Shown here one piece after another: positions 38,541-50,269 of a stretch of DNA of 64,000 bases. Positions within the stretch are counted from its first letter, which is position 1; every line of letters begins with the position of its first letter. The stretch lies in contig NC_133163.1 of NCBI RefSeq assembly GCF_040802235.1, positions 39,638,501-39,702,500 on the forward strand, in the 5' to 3' direction. This DNA comes from Manis javanica (lineage: Eukaryota > Chordata > Mammalia > Pholidota > Manidae). The position numbers and the translations under genes are program-made. Under the pieces are notes generated by a model. The model had not been told where the DNA came from, searched no databases, and saw nothing but the letters and a program-made list of their open reading frames with translations.

Positions 38541-38744
38541 TAGTTCCTTTGTTCCTCTCTTGCTCTCTTCCTTTGTGATTTATTTTTTTAATTGGTATGC
38601 TGTAATTCCTTTCTCTTTATCTTAGATGTATCTAGTCTAGGTTTTTTCTTTGTGTTACCATGAGGCTTACATAAAATATCTTAAAGATATTACACTATTT
38701 TAAGCTGATAATTTACCTTCTCTTGCATAGAAACACTCCACATT

Positions 38745-39240
38745 AAAAAAAATAAAGTATCATTGATATACTGTCTTATATTTGTTTCAAACATACAACA
38801 CAGTGGTTCAACAATTACCCATATTATTAAATCCTTACCCTCACCAGTACAGTTACTTCCTGTCAACATAGGAAGATGTAGATTTCATAACTAAGAAAGT
38901 AACAAGAGACAAAGAAGGAACTACATAATGATAAAGGGGTCAGTGCAACAAGAGGATATAACCATTATAAATATCTATGCACCCAATATAGGAGCACCTA
39001 AATATGTGAAACAAATACTAACAGAATTAAAGGGGGAAATTGAATGCAATGCATTCATTTTAGGAGACTTCAACATAGGAAGATGTTACAGAATCATTGT
39101 ATCTCCATGCTATGCTACTATCCCTGTGACCAACTTATATTATGATTGAGAATTTTTGTGCCCCTTTATCCCCCTCACCACTCAAAACTCCCTCCCCCAT
39201 TAAAAACTATACAGTTTTTCTTTTCCCCACATTTTATGCT
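38745..39240 (-). mobile_element. Nested old L1 3'-end fragment inside L1-F
   Basis: TATCATTGATATACTGTCTT to TTACCCTCACCAGTACAGTT, then CATAGGAAGATGTTACAGAA and ATCCCCCTCACCACTCAAAA, read as a minus-strand L1 3' UTR. It sits between L1-F ORF2 and ORF1 and is itself split by the plus-strand fragment at 38880-39069. Confidence 0.65.
38880..39069 (+). mobile_element. 190-bp plus-strand ORF2 endonuclease fragment with flanking direct repeats
   Basis: The fragment reads in the frame of the L1 endonuclease ([19 protein letters not shown], then NAFILGDFN). It is flanked by a 17-bp direct repeat, TCAACATAGGAAGATGT, at 38863-38879 and 39070-39086. It lies opposite in orientation to its host and has no poly(A). 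It is an internal piece of L1 inserted by an unusual route. Confidence 0.75.
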
Positions 39241-39429
39241 ATTGATATCATATATTACATCTTTTTATATTATGCATCTGTTAACAAATTACTGTAGCTA
39301 TAGTTAATTTTTAATATTTAGCTTTTGTACTACAGATAAATGATGTACACACCATCATTACAGTATTACAGTATTCTGAATTTGTATGTTCACCTGTACC
39401 ATTGAATTTTATGTTTTCATGTTGTTAGT

Positions 39430-40230
39430 GCCTTTTCATTTCAGCTTGAAGAACTGCCTTTAATATTTATTGTATGGCAGGTCTAGTGGTAATGAACTAC
39501 CTTAGCTTTTGTCTGGGAATGTCCTTATCTCTCCTTCATTTCTGAAGGATAGTTTAACTGGGCATAGTATTCTTGGTTGGCAGTTTTTTTTCTTTTAGCA
39601 GTTTGAATATATGATCCCATTCTGTCCTGTCCTGACAGAGAAATCTGCAGATAACATTATGGAGGCTCCCATGTTGTAATGACTCATTTTTCTCTTGATG
39701 CTTTCAAAATTCACTCCTCATGTTTTAACATTTTGATTATAATGTATCTTGGAGTAATTTTCTTTGGGTTGATCTTCCTTGAAGTCCTTTGAGCTTCCTG
39801 TACCTAATGTACATCTCATTCCCAAGATTTGGGAAGTTTTCAGCTATTACTTTTTAAAATAATCTTTCTGTCTCTTTCTTTTCTTTCTTCCTTCTGGAAC
39901 TCCCATGATGTGAACATTTGTTCAGTGTTCCATAATTCATGTAGGCTTTCTTCACTCCTTTTCATTCTTCTTTTCTTTTTGTTCCTCTAACTGGCTAATT
40001 TTAAATAAACTGTCTTCAAGTTTGCTAATTTTATTTATTGCATGATTAATTCTGTTGTTGTATTCTTCAGCTCTGGGATTTCTGTTTGTTTATATGATTT
40101 CTATTTCTTCATTAAACTTCTCATTTTCTTCATGCAATATTCTTGATTTCATTAGTTTCTATGTTCTCTTTTAAATTTATTGAATTTCTTAAAGATGATT
40201 TATTTTGAATTCTTTGTAAGGAAAATTGAA
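39430..40230 (-). pseudogene. L1-F ORF1 remnant
   Basis: The reverse complement carries decayed ORF1 C-terminal and coiled-coil sequence. On the + strand the landmarks are GAATGTCCTTATCTCTCCTT and CAAAATTCACTCCTCATG, comparable to the ORF1 region of L1-C around 59900-60700. No long open frame remains. Confidence 0.6.
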
Positions 40231-41700
40231 GATCTTCATTTCTTTGGGGTCAGTAATGAGGCTTTATTACTTTCCTTTAGTGGTCATATTTGCCTGATTC
40301 TTCATGATCTCTGTAGTCTTGCATTGATGTCTGTGCACTTAAATGAACAAACCTCTTCCAGTCTTTACAGATTGGTTTTGGAAGGTAAAACCTACTTTTG
40401 ATTTCCTGGGCTGATATGATTATCTCTAGAAGTGTAGTCATGCTTGGTTGGAGCTAGTTTTGAGGCCGTCACTGAGTCTACAGTGGGATCCGTGGTTGAC
40501 GTGCTTATTACCAGAGGCTCAGGTAGGTATGGATCCTGTCTGCTCCCCATGAGACTGCCTCTAGTACACTGTTGAGTCAGATAGTTCTGGGACAGAGGTC
40601 TGCTTCAGGTTCCACAGTTGGGTCCTCAGTCTGCAGGCCATTACCAAATGTGTGACAAATGTGATAGGTCTCTGGGAGGGATCCTTCCTAGTCACTGAAT
40701 GGATTATGGGTGGTCAGGACTGGCCCTCGGTTGTGGCTGGGAGGGGCTGAAAATGAGTCTCAGGGATGTTTCAGATTCCATAGCCACGATTGAGGTCTGT
40801 AGTCCTGGCTTTGGAGGCACAGACAGGTATGTCTCCCACCAGGTCCCTTGATGGACTGGACTGCCTCCTGATGGCAGCTTAAGGGGCTCAATCTAAGTAT
40901 AAGGCCCTTTCAAGATCTCCAGGGAGTACTTATAGGAGTATCTCTTTTTGAGATCCTGGACCAGCTGGTCTGCTGGCAACCTTTGCCTATAAGGGGCCTA
41001 CAGCCAGATATAGGGTTCTTAGGGGATCTGCAGATGGAAGTGTCTTCCACTTTGACCCTGAACCCTCAGTACTGCTGGCAAACTATGGCTTTGAGGGAGC
41101 TGGAACCAATTATAGGGACTTTAGGAATCTTCAAGGGGTACAGACAGGAGTATCTTCTCATGGGTCCCTGTGTCAGCAGGACTCTTTAGTGTCTGTGGCT
41201 TGGATGGGCTAGAGCTCAGTTATTGGGCCCTTTAAGAATCGACAGTGTACCTGAGTTTGGCAGGCTTACCTCCAAGAACTCCTTCAATTTAACTGTGAAG
41301 GGCTGGAGCTGGTTCATAGGCCATTTCAGGGTCCACAGCTGGGAAAAGGGTCTGTGTACCTATTACCTGACCCATGGGTGGGCTTGACTCCTCCCACCAT
41401 ACAGGTGCTGCTGACAGATCCAAAACCAAATAAGGCTGTAGTTGAATTCTGAGGGGTATAGAGCTGTTTACAAGTCTGTAGTCAGGACCACAGTCAGTGA
41501 ATTAGCTACCAGTATATGAGAACCTCCTTCTCAAAATGGCTCTCCTCAGTCTTGGACTGTACCAGGGTTTCATTGTCTCCTATCTAGATCTCAAAGTTCC
41601 CACAAAAGTAGTTTTGTCCATGGATGGATGCTACATTATTATTGTTGAGGGGTTTATATGTGAAAGGGATATTTTATTGTGCCATCTTGCTGACATTACG
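40231..41700 (-). other. L1-F 5' UTR
   Basis: This is GC-richer, with degenerate internal repetition of phrases such as GGCTTTGAGGGAGCTGGA and CTTTAGGGGATCTGCAG-like strings spaced about 100-150 bp apart. It ends at the CCATCTTGCTGAC terminus. The open frames here are short and not genes. Confidence 0.55.
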
Positions 41701-42074
41701 TCTATTATGTTTTAATTAAAAATACACACACAAAATCTAGAATACAATACCCTTTATGTTCAAAGATGGGTTTAGGAGAAGGGAGAGGCCAAAGATAGAG
41801 ATTTGGACTTCATTTGCATTTGAAATTGTGCAAATAGATGACATTGCCCAGGCAAATATATACAGCAAAAGGGACAGAAAGCTAGAGTAAACAATCATCC
41901 AAGGAATAGGCAGAGGTGGGATTAGTGAAGGAGATTGTTACTTTGTCATTTATAGAACCTGCTTATCCAAAAGGATTTGAGATTATTTCTATAATACCAT
42001 AGTGTTAAAAGAAAACTATATAAAACTCAAGGCTAAAGAGAAGTAAAGATAGTACAAGAAGATGAAGCCTTTGA

Positions 42075-42320
42075 TTAGGACTGTGGGCTATACAGTCTCT
42101 GTTGTAACTACTCAACTCTGTTGTGGTGCCAGACCAACTTTAGACAAAATATAAATGAATGATTATGTTCCAATAAAACTTTATTTATGGATATTACAGT
42201 TTGAATTTCATATAACCTTATTGTGTTATAAAATATTTTTCTTTTGATTTTTTTTCAATCATTGAAAAATGTAAAACCATCCTTAGCTCCTGGGCTGTAC
42301 AAAAACAAGTGGCAGGTTAG
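42075..42320 (+). mobile_element. DNA-transposon-type mammalian repeat, family not named
   Basis: Strong landmarks are CAGTCTCTGTTGTAACTACT, CAACTCTGTTGTGGTGCCAG, TTCCAATAAAACTTTATTTA and CTTAGCTCCTGGGCTGTACA. Their order is that of a widespread old mammalian repeat that I recognise but cannot name securely. Confidence 0.55.
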
Positions 42321-43027
42321 AGTTCCTCACATAGGTTATAGTAACTGACCCCTATTGTACATCAAGCAAAGGTTAAATGAAAAGGAAGAGTTAGTATCCT
42401 TTTGCAAGAATTACCCATTCTACCCAAGGCTTGTGCCTAAATAGATGACCACCAATCTCTACTTGAGTTGGACTGGAGGGATTCCTCTAACCAGTACTAA
42501 AATTTTCTTCATAAAATAGTTGCAGAATATACAAGTATGATTGTAAACCCAGAGTTCTAACACACAGAAAGGACTTCATATGATAAGTTTAGCTTAGAAA
42601 GTTGAAGGAGATTTGAAAAGCATTCTTATGGAGGTAGCTAAATTGGGGAGAGTAGAGACTCAGAACTCAGTGAGAATAGCCATTTAAGAAGTGATCAAAA
42701 GAACGAGGTTCTTCAGTGTCAAGATGAGAACTAAAATGAGCACTGAGTTGGACAAATGAGATCATTGGTGACCTGGCAAAGGTAGGAGTGGAGGTTAAAT
42801 TGAAGAAAATTAAGGAGTGAATAACTCATGTAGTGTTGAAAAAGGGTAAAGAATTGAAAAGTGTGATGGAATTAAGGAAGGTTTGAAGGGCTGGCAGTAT
42901 TGAGGGAAACAGGGATTAGATATTTGACTTGCTTTTTCTGCTTAATTTATTAGACTTTATTGTGATATTTAAAAAGATTTTAGATATATTCTTGTTATAT
43001 TGATGTCATTTCTCTTAATTTTAACAG
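42321..43027 (+). other. SIX6OS1 intron before coding exon 5
   Basis: No exon or named repeat was recognised. The sequence is purine-rich and not coding. Confidence 0.5.
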
Positions 43028-43215
43028 AAAAATGTACCATGGTTATGTATGTCAGTATAAAGATGTTCTTAAGCAATACCAACTAAAATTCTCAGAAACA
43101 CCCCTTTCACATGAATATTATGAGAAGAAAAGAGAACATGAAGAAATTCAAAACAGAGTGTTGGCATGTACTGAACAACTAAAAACAAATGAAACTATTT
43201 TTATGGAATTTCTAG
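43028..43215 (+). CDS. SIX6OS1: SIX6OS1 coding exon 5 (residues 108-170)
   Basis: The acceptor TTTTAACAG ends at 43027. The exon encodes KKMYHGYVCQYKDVLKQYQ and later YYEKKREHEEIQNRVLACTE, rich in heptad-like charged and hydrophobic spacing typical of a coiled coil. It ends EFL plus one base at donor GTATTA (43216). This is the longest exon in the window. Reading on into the 88-bp intron meets a stop at about 43254-43256. Confidence 0.95.
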
Positions 43216-43303
43216 GTATTAACATTTTTGTTATAGTTTTAATAGTATTTTTATAATAAAATGAATGTAATAAATTAGTCTAAAATATGACTTTGTTTTT
43301 CAG

Positions 43304-43346
43304 TACCTGCTCCTTTCCCATCACTTACTAAATGGACATTGCATAT
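43304..43346 (+). CDS. SIX6OS1: SIX6OS1 coding exon 6, 43-nt small exon (residues 171-184)
   Basis: The acceptor is TTTTTCAG ending at 43303. The exon reads VPAPFPSLTKWTLH, matching human VPAPFPSLTKWTLN. The donor GTATCC at 43347 is weak, but it is required to keep frame with the next exon. Skipping this exon would shift the frame. Confidence 0.9.
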
Positions 43347-45044
43347 GTATCCACAAAAGTATTTCTAATTAGAATTTTTATTACTTAAGTATTGTTTCTG
43401 TATTATAATTGTTATTGTGTTTCCTTGGTGAGAATCTCTTGGATTTGTTTTTTGTTTAATTCAAAAATTTTAGAGGTTACTTTAAAGGTTCTCTAAAAGT
43501 GTTTTTCTTATATTGTATGTGATCAGAAGCAAGCAATTTTAAAGAGAATAAAGTGGTACATGTATCTGGCTTTAAGTGACATGTCTTAGTAACAAAACCA
43601 ATGAAAAAGTGACCTTGCTCTGTCTTACCAAAGAAAGTATTCCAATTAAATCAGTTCATTATTACTTGTTAGGATGGAAGGTGGTAAGGAGATGAATCAC
43701 AACAATTCATTCATCTATAGAAATGCAATGGGTACTTGCCTTGTGCTAGGCAATACTCAAGAAGATACAGAGCATTCTTGCAAGGAGCTCACAGTTTAGT
43801 AGAAGAGGCAGATGGGTAAACAGTTCTAATACAGTGACACTGTATTAGATGCTTGAATAACTCTTATTTGTTTAAATCTTGTCTGTTTGTCGAGATATGC
43901 TCTTCCCTGATGAGGAACTTGGAACTTTAATCCTCTTCCAACCTCCACAATCCTGCTTATGCTTTCCTAAGACATTAAAAGTCTACTGTTTGTACTAGTC
44001 TTCTTTATCCTGCATTTTTCCTTGCTTCATTCTGCTCCATCCTAAATCATCCTTTTAACTCCTTTGCTGCTTGCTCACTCCATGTTTGGGTTTTAGCTTA
44101 TTCTGTTTTTAGTTGTTCATTTGCTGCCCATCTGGGTTTTAACTTCACAATGGGAAGGGGCAGAGGTTGGTAGATGCAGAAGGTATACTAGGGCTTTAGG
44201 GAGTTGGATGTAGGATGGGATGAGATGGGAGATTGCATGACAAGTAAGAGGTGATGGAGGTAAGGAGAATTGAATATTAGGATTTAAATGTCTGTATCTA
44301 AAAATTTAAATTGATACTTTTGGTAACAACATAGCATTATAAATTATGTTCACCTGAAATTTCATGTTTAGCATATAAATCATATAGTTTAAGAAAACAT
44401 TTTCTCTGGTATTCTTGTTCACTACCACTGTTATGTTCATTTTGAAATTCTTCTAAATGGATTGTGGAGTGGTTTAGAAAAGTATAGTAGCTAATAATCG
44501 TGCAGGATGTCTGTTAACAGCTGAGGAATTCTCTACTTGAAATTGGGTATAAATCCAGCTCACGCAGAAAGTCTAGATGGAAAGTAAGCTCTCTTTTGAG
44601 TTCTGCAGGATGCACTGATTAGTCTTAGAGAATAAGAAAAGGGAAATTGGGTGGAATCTTATTTAGTGTTGACTTTGGAATAAATAAATAATGGAAATAC
44701 AGTAAGCTAAATTTGGACCTGGATTGGTTATGTGTGATTAGTTATGCCAAACAACATGATGAACTTAGGTAAAAACCAAAAGCGAAAAGCTACCCTGATT
44801 TAACTGAAAGAAAAATCCTAACAAATATTTTGAATGAAATGTTATTTTTAAGCTCAATATAAACAACAAATGTTTGTCAGTTTGCCAAATGTTTATATTA
44901 ATCTTACCTCTTATTTCAGGTACTGTTATTAATACTGTTTATTGCGTATATGAAACATTTTTGCTTGTATTAATCATTTCTGTTATAGTACATATATTAT
45001 AAATGTAAAATATACTTTCATAATATAGTTCCTTAACATAAAAG
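43347..45044 (+). other. SIX6OS1 intron with an L2-like stretch
   Basis: About 43705-43860 resembles an L2 3' region (TGCCTTGTGCTAGGCAATAC, AAGGAGCTCACAGTTTAGTA). The rest is unassigned. Confidence 0.5.
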
Positions 45045-45165
45045 GGTTAATTTGAGATGTAAAACACAAGATATTCTTAAACATGCCAACAATTTTTCCA
45101 AAAGTTCATCTGAATTGAAGAAAGAAGTAGATGAAGTCGAAATAGAAATTAATTATTTAAACCAG
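45045..45165 (+). CDS. SIX6OS1: SIX6OS1 coding exon 7 (residues 185-225)
   Basis: The acceptor is ACATAAAAG ending at 45044, a poor polypyrimidine context. The exon reads MVNLRCKTQDILKHANNFSK and then SSSELKKEVDEVEIEINYL. It ends exactly on a codon (NQ) at donor GTATAT. Predicted to be helical and coiled coil. Confidence 0.92.
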
Positions 45166-46159
45166 GTATATATTTTATTATATGCTTCAAATATATGTAT
45201 TGACATGTAAGTGTAATGATATGTTAGTTGACAGTCTTAGAAGAGCTATTTCTAAAGAACCAAATGTAGAGAAAGGCTCGTGATAATTTATTTGCTTCAG
45301 ATTACCTTTGGAGCCAAATGTATTTTATGTATTGAGTATATTCAACTTTGAGTTTTGAGGAATACTTTAATTTTCTTTGGGGGCTGAGGAATGAAGATGA
45401 GGAAAGAACAACATATAGTTTAATAATAGGAACTGAAAGACATTAAAAGAGCTAAATAGTGTCAAAAAAGAGAACAAGACATTGTAACTCCACTGTTTAT
45501 ACTGTCTTCTTTACACCTGCAAAATTAAACAAAATTAAAGAATTTAATTTCGAAAATTTATGACTATAATACTTACAGAGGTAGGCTAGAACTCATTTAG
45601 CCCTTAAGATTGATGGTACATGGTATTTTCTTGAACACATTTTTAGTGTCATCTATTGAAATGTGGCTTTCATTGACAAGAATGAGAATCGATCAAAGTC
45701 ACTACCAAATTTTGAGAAAAAATTGAATAGTGAATTTTCTATATTTTTTTAAAAAATACATTTAAGATGGTATATTTATCATTCATTGGTATGAGGTTCC
45801 AAATAATGGTATAATTTTAGTAATGAGAAGAAAGGGGATGCCACTTCCTTTAAAATATATGGTTACTATGTCTCTGTATAGGGAATCAATGTCTCCTTTT
45901 GACTGTCCTTTTTAAAAAAGTAATGGAATTTCATTGAAATCCAGCTTTGCTAATGGAGTTGTAAGGGAGAGTTAAAGTAATATTATTTGTCATTGATTTT
46001 TACTATTGTTTATCAACTTTCACTAAAACACAACTAATACTACTAAAAATCTTGTAATTACATAGAAAAATTTATTATTATTAGTTAAGATAAAGCATAT
46101 ATTCCTTAATGCCTTGCAGGTAATTATTTTGTTTTGCTTTGTCATTTATTTCTTTTTAG
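45166..46159 (+). other. SIX6OS1 intron, nothing identified
   Basis: AT-rich, with no recognised repeat or exon. Confidence 0.5.
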
Positions 46160-46251
46160 CGTATTACAAGACTTTATGAAACTAAGAATTTTTCAGAAAC
46201 TTTGGAAGAAAAAAATAAAACCATAGAAAAGAGAAAGGAATTGAAAGAAAG
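46160..46251 (+). CDS. SIX6OS1: SIX6OS1 coding exon 8 (residues 226-255)
   Basis: The acceptor TTTCTTTTTAG ends at 46159. The reading includes RITRLYETKNFSETLEEKNK and EKRKELKE, highly charged and helical. The donor is GTATAG at 46252. The last two bases AG pair with the next exon's first A to give Arg. Confidence 0.92.
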
Positions 46252-47633
46252 GTATAGGTTAACTCTAAAATGGGATTTTATGTGAACAGATATCCTGCAA
46301 CTAAAAATTTTATTTACATTTCATTCTAAGCCACTAATGTTTACACAGTATCTATTACTTATTATTATTACTTATTACTTATTGTTATTTATACTTTTAA
46401 GTATTCTGGACTAATACATAGGCTTCTTATTTCAGAAGGCCAAGGATACTGTGATGAGGGAAATAGGGCAGCAGTAGCACACTTGCTGTTCTCTAACTTG
46501 TCAGGTTTACATTTCATCCAGTTTCCCATGATGTGTCACCAGTAAGAGTAAAATAAGAGGAGCAGTGGTGGGATCAGCAGTGTGTTTACCTTTTTATCCT
46601 TCTTGACCAGCTCTTCCTTGGCCACAGAGAGTGAAGATGAGCCAAAATGTTACTGAATCTGTGGCATTATGTTTCCTTGTCTTTCCTCTTAATGGTGATA
46701 AAATATATATCAGTGGTGAAAGTGTTTTAAAAAAAAATATTATTGCCTGTTATTGTATGATAGAAAAATAGATGTATTACTGTTGCTGTTTTTGATAAAC
46801 TTTCTACTTTTTCTCCTGCCTATACCCTTTTTCATTCTTAAATTCCTCTCCTCAAGCTCCACAGCTCTTATCCTGATTTTTCAGCACAGTCCTCTCCCAA
46901 TTTCCCTGATCCCACTTCCTTGGATCTGTTATTTTCTTGATCCCCTGACTCCCACATCTCACAGACATGGTAATGGTAATGTGTCTTTAATTCTGTAATG
47001 AAATTGATCAGAAAAATAGGTAGGTGTACAGAATTTCACTTCATTGACAACTTTTTAATATTGTAAAAATTCTCTATATTGAGAGGAACTAAAATAATAT
47101 TTGTTATTTAATTACCTATTAAATATTTACCAATTATTAAAATTATTTCAATTTAGGAAAAATTCAGTGAAATTATTCTTACAGAAAAACTGATAAAAGC
47201 CCATTTATGTTTGAATTATTGCTTTAATGATTCCATATTCATGCTTATGATTTGTTTATGAATAAATCTTTTTAAAGTTTGAAGTACTTCAAAATCTAAA
47301 GCATGCTATTTGTGGATGAAGTTTTGGTTTAAAATGTTTTTGACATGTTTAGAAAGTCTTTTAAAAATTATCTTTTAAAATTATTATATTTTAAAAATGA
47401 AAGTGTGGTATACTCAGAAAAGCAATGGACTTAATCAAGAAATGTGTTTTAACTGTGACACTAGGTAGTGTTTTAATAATATTGGGAAAAATCTGTTAAA
47501 TTATCTGGAATTCATTTCTACTCCCTGAAAAATGAGAAGTTTGAGCTAAACAGTATCTAAATATCTCTTCTAGCTTTAAGATAGGTTAATCTTTACTGAG
47601 CTAATATTTAATGTAATTATCTCTTCTCTCTAG
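46252..47633 (+). other. SIX6OS1 intron, nothing identified
   Basis: The 81-codon frame at 46753-46998 has a hydrophobic, low-complexity translation and no recognisable family. I treat it as chance. Confidence 0.5.
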
Positions 47634-47764
47634 AATTTTTGAAAAAGATGAACATTTACTTATATTGAATAAAACCCCTCAAAACAGTCAATTATTTCTT
47701 CCATATGAATCTCAAAAATTAGTCAGACCAATAAAGATGCATTCTTCAGAACCAAGAGTTACAG
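47634..47764 (+). CDS. SIX6OS1: SIX6OS1 coding exon 9 (residues 256-299)
   Basis: The acceptor TTCTCTCTAG ends at 47633. The exon encodes IFEKDEHLLILNKTPQNSQL, then the conserved LFLPYESQKLVRPIKMHSS and EPRVT. It ends in phase 1 at donor GTACAG (47765). Confidence 0.93.
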
Positions 47765-48460
47765 GTACAGTATTTATTAATTATTCAAAAGCTTAGTTTT
47801 CTTTGCAAAGAAGAAGAAATACAAGCAAGTTTACTTATCATTGGGTGTAAGTGAAAACAATTCTGAAGACCTATAGACTCAGGAAAGTACTACTTTGATT
47901 CATTCTAAGAGCAAACAAGATATGCTTTCTACACCTAACTTTTTATCTTTGATTGAGAAATCACATGATATTAAAAAAATGTTATGGTCTGGTTGCACAA
48001 CTGTCAGAGGATGAACAATTATATATATATGGGAAGTTGTATTATCATTACATGTTATCAAAGTGGATAGCAGACTTGAATTAATGATATTTGTGGCTTA
48101 GAAACTGAGATTTGAATCATGTTTCATTCAGTGATCTGCAGATTAGACTAACTACATTGTATTAGATTAACTACACATTGGCTGTTTTTTCCTCTCCCAT
48201 TTGTTAGTATTACCACTCTGTCCTCTTTCGTTTCCCATTATAAAGTTATGTTTTGTTAGCTGGTTTTCATTTTATATTCATAGTTATCATAATAACTATT
48301 ATATAGTGAGGAATTAAGAGTTATATAATAATTTCATAATTATTTTAATTTAAATATTCATGAACTTGATTTTTTACGAAGGTAGATTAAGTAAATGTTG
48401 GACATGATACTTGATTCTCTCTCTGGAATTGATTTGAAGTTGTATGATTTCATAACCTAG
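47765..48460 (+). other. SIX6OS1 intron between coding exons 9 and 10
   Basis: AT-rich, with no repeat or exon recognised. Confidence 0.5.
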
Positions 48461-48537
48461 ATAAAGAAAAAGAAAGTTCTGTGAAGCCATCAAAGCTTGC
48501 CAATATTGACTTGAGACAAAAAGAAAATGATACACAA
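48461..48537 (+). CDS. SIX6OS1: SIX6OS1 coding exon 10 (residues 300-325), last one visible
   Basis: The acceptor is ATAACCTAG ending at 48460. The reading is DKEKESSVKPSKLANIDLRQ followed by KENDTQ, matching the human segment up to NDTQ. The donor is GTATGT at 48538. The total coding length to this point is 975 nt, phase 0. The next exon, expected to encode the segment after NDTQ, was searched for by eye to 64000 and not found. Confidence 0.92.
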
Positions 48538-48611
48538 GTATGTATTTCTTCTTTAATAGTATAAATTAAATGCTTGCTTTCATTAAATGAGATAGTGAAT
48601 GTGCTGCATTT

Positions 48612-48614
<3 letters not shown>

Positions 48615-48644
<30 letters not shown>
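48615..48644 (+). repeat. (GT)n microsatellite
   Basis: About 15 uninterrupted GT units lie 78 bp after coding exon 10. Such a tract is likely length-variable between individuals. Confidence 0.95.
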
Positions 48645-48646
<2 letters not shown>

Positions 48647-49555
48647 AATCAATCCTTAGTATAACCCCAGGGTTGAAAAATCTTAAAAGAGTTTCAATAT
48701 GGCAGCCTCTCACTACTAAAAATAATTGAAAAGACATTTAAAACTTGCAAGCCCTGTACCTAGTACACCAAAAACTCTTCAGACATTTCTGAGGAAGGAA
48801 AACAGGATTGTTGAAGAGGAAAATTGTGACCCAGGACTTCCATAGGAGAATAATCTTGCAGAAAGTAAAGGTCTGGGGACAATGAATGAAGTAATTGGTT
48901 ACTTCAGAGGAGGTTAATTCAGTTAATACCTGTTACAACTCATATCCACTTTGCCTGTGGCAGCCAGGCATCAGCAATCGGATGACTGTCTCCAGGTGGA
49001 AGCAGTGAATATAGTAGGTTGCGTTAGAGAGAGAGGTGGTACTCTGGGTGGTTATTGGTGCTAATGAAAAAGCAAGGAGCTTATCACCCAGAAAGCTACC
49101 TTCTGGTGTGGTGTTTCTCTGTTTTCCCCCGTTCTTCCTGAAAATAGTCCAGCGGGAAATTTTCAATGGACAATTACTTTTATTAATCCATAATTCAAAG
49201 AAACAGATGTAGGGGTAGTAGTGACCAGAGTAATTAGTGAAACTTATTAATTTGAAACATGTATTAATTAACAGAAATCTTAAAATCTGGTACTGAAATT
49301 CCAGATGATATCAATATGGGGAGAAAAATGAAGTAAACAAAAGTTTACTAAAAAAATTTACTCAAGTTATTTTTTTTTGGGGGGATGGAGGTATGGAGAC
49401 TATATGAATACTGACTAATTCTATGTATTGTTGGAAAAATATAAATTCATGCATGCATGTTAAACATTTAAGAGTAACCAACAGAAGAGAAGTGGAATGT
49501 GTAAGTTTTAAAACGGTAGAAGAAAAAAAATGAAAAAAAGAAAACTTAATCAGTC
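48645..49555 (+). other. SIX6OS1 downstream intron, unassigned
   Basis: No exon is seen. The block 48930-49165 is GC-richer than its surroundings, but I cannot assign it to a repeat family or a protein. Confidence 0.4.
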
Positions 49556-49559
49556 CAAC

Positions 49560-50030
49560 TGTCTTGCCAGTGGGTTTCAGCCCTAGACAAGTTCACTATG
49601 GATTCAATGAGGCCAAAAAATGACAGTGGAACGTTCTTGGGGTGAAAAAGGTTTATACCCAACTTTATTTCCACGGCGGCAGGTCAATCACTATAATCCC
49701 ATCCACTCAGAGCGGGTCTGCATGCAGCAAGCCAGTCTGTGCCTCTGGGCCTCTCTGCCCCTGCAGCTGTCTCAGTCTTTGTACTTAGCGATGCCACCGC
49801 TCCAGTCACTGCTCTCCTGCAGCCTTGCAGCCATGCAGCAGCCCAGAACACTGGGTGGAGCTCTGTATTATATAGAGTCAATACAACCTACTGCCCATAC
49901 GTGTGTACTGAGCAAACAGACCAGGGCCAGGTGAGAATCCTGGCCATGGGAATCTTCACTTTCTCCACACTAACAAAAGGCAGGAATGAGGGCAGTGGAG
50001 GGGTGAGGTCCTCAGAGGAATAAACAGCTA
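49560..50030 (-). mobile_element. Probable solo LTR
   Basis: On the minus strand the block has a TATA box (CTATATAATACAGAGCTCC, + strand near 49870) followed about 180 bp later by AATAAA (+ strand TTTATT at 49663-49668). Both lie in a GC-rich segment sharply different from the AT-rich intron. The order promoter then polyadenylation signal fits a retroviral LTR. No internal retroviral sequence adjoins it. Exact ends and target duplication were not resolved. Confidence 0.5.
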
Positions 50031-50269
50031 GAAAGCATTGTAAACAGAAAACAAATAAGATGCCAGAAATAGTTCTGAACAAATCAGTAATTATAAAAAA
50101 GTGACAGAATGCTTCTATGAGATATATACAAAATTATGCTATACACTGCTAAACAGAACAGCTAAAACTACTTGACAAATGAAGGCTGAAAATAAAGGGA
50201 GGGAAAATATATATCAGGCTGATACAAACAAAAACAAAGCAGTTGTAACAATGCCATATAAAATAGAAT

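Larger units (their letters stand above)
34428..41700 (-). mobile_element. L1-F: old full-length L1 on the minus strand
   Basis: The 3' end at 34455 (CCCCAGCTTTATTGAGATAT) leads rightwards through a decayed ORF2 (about 35200-38540), a decayed ORF1 (about 39430-40230) and a 5' UTR ending in GCCATCTTGCTGAC near 41690. It is about 7.3 kb including a nested insertion at 38745-39240. It is far more diverged than L1-A to L1-C. A (TA)n tract at 35912-35941 has expanded inside ORF2. Confidence 0.87.

Noticed and set aside
43199..43256. The coding exon 5 frame continuing to a stop at 43256 as a complete small protein
   Set aside because: The good donor and the in-frame continuation in the 43-nt exon match the known protein; the extension is intron read-through.
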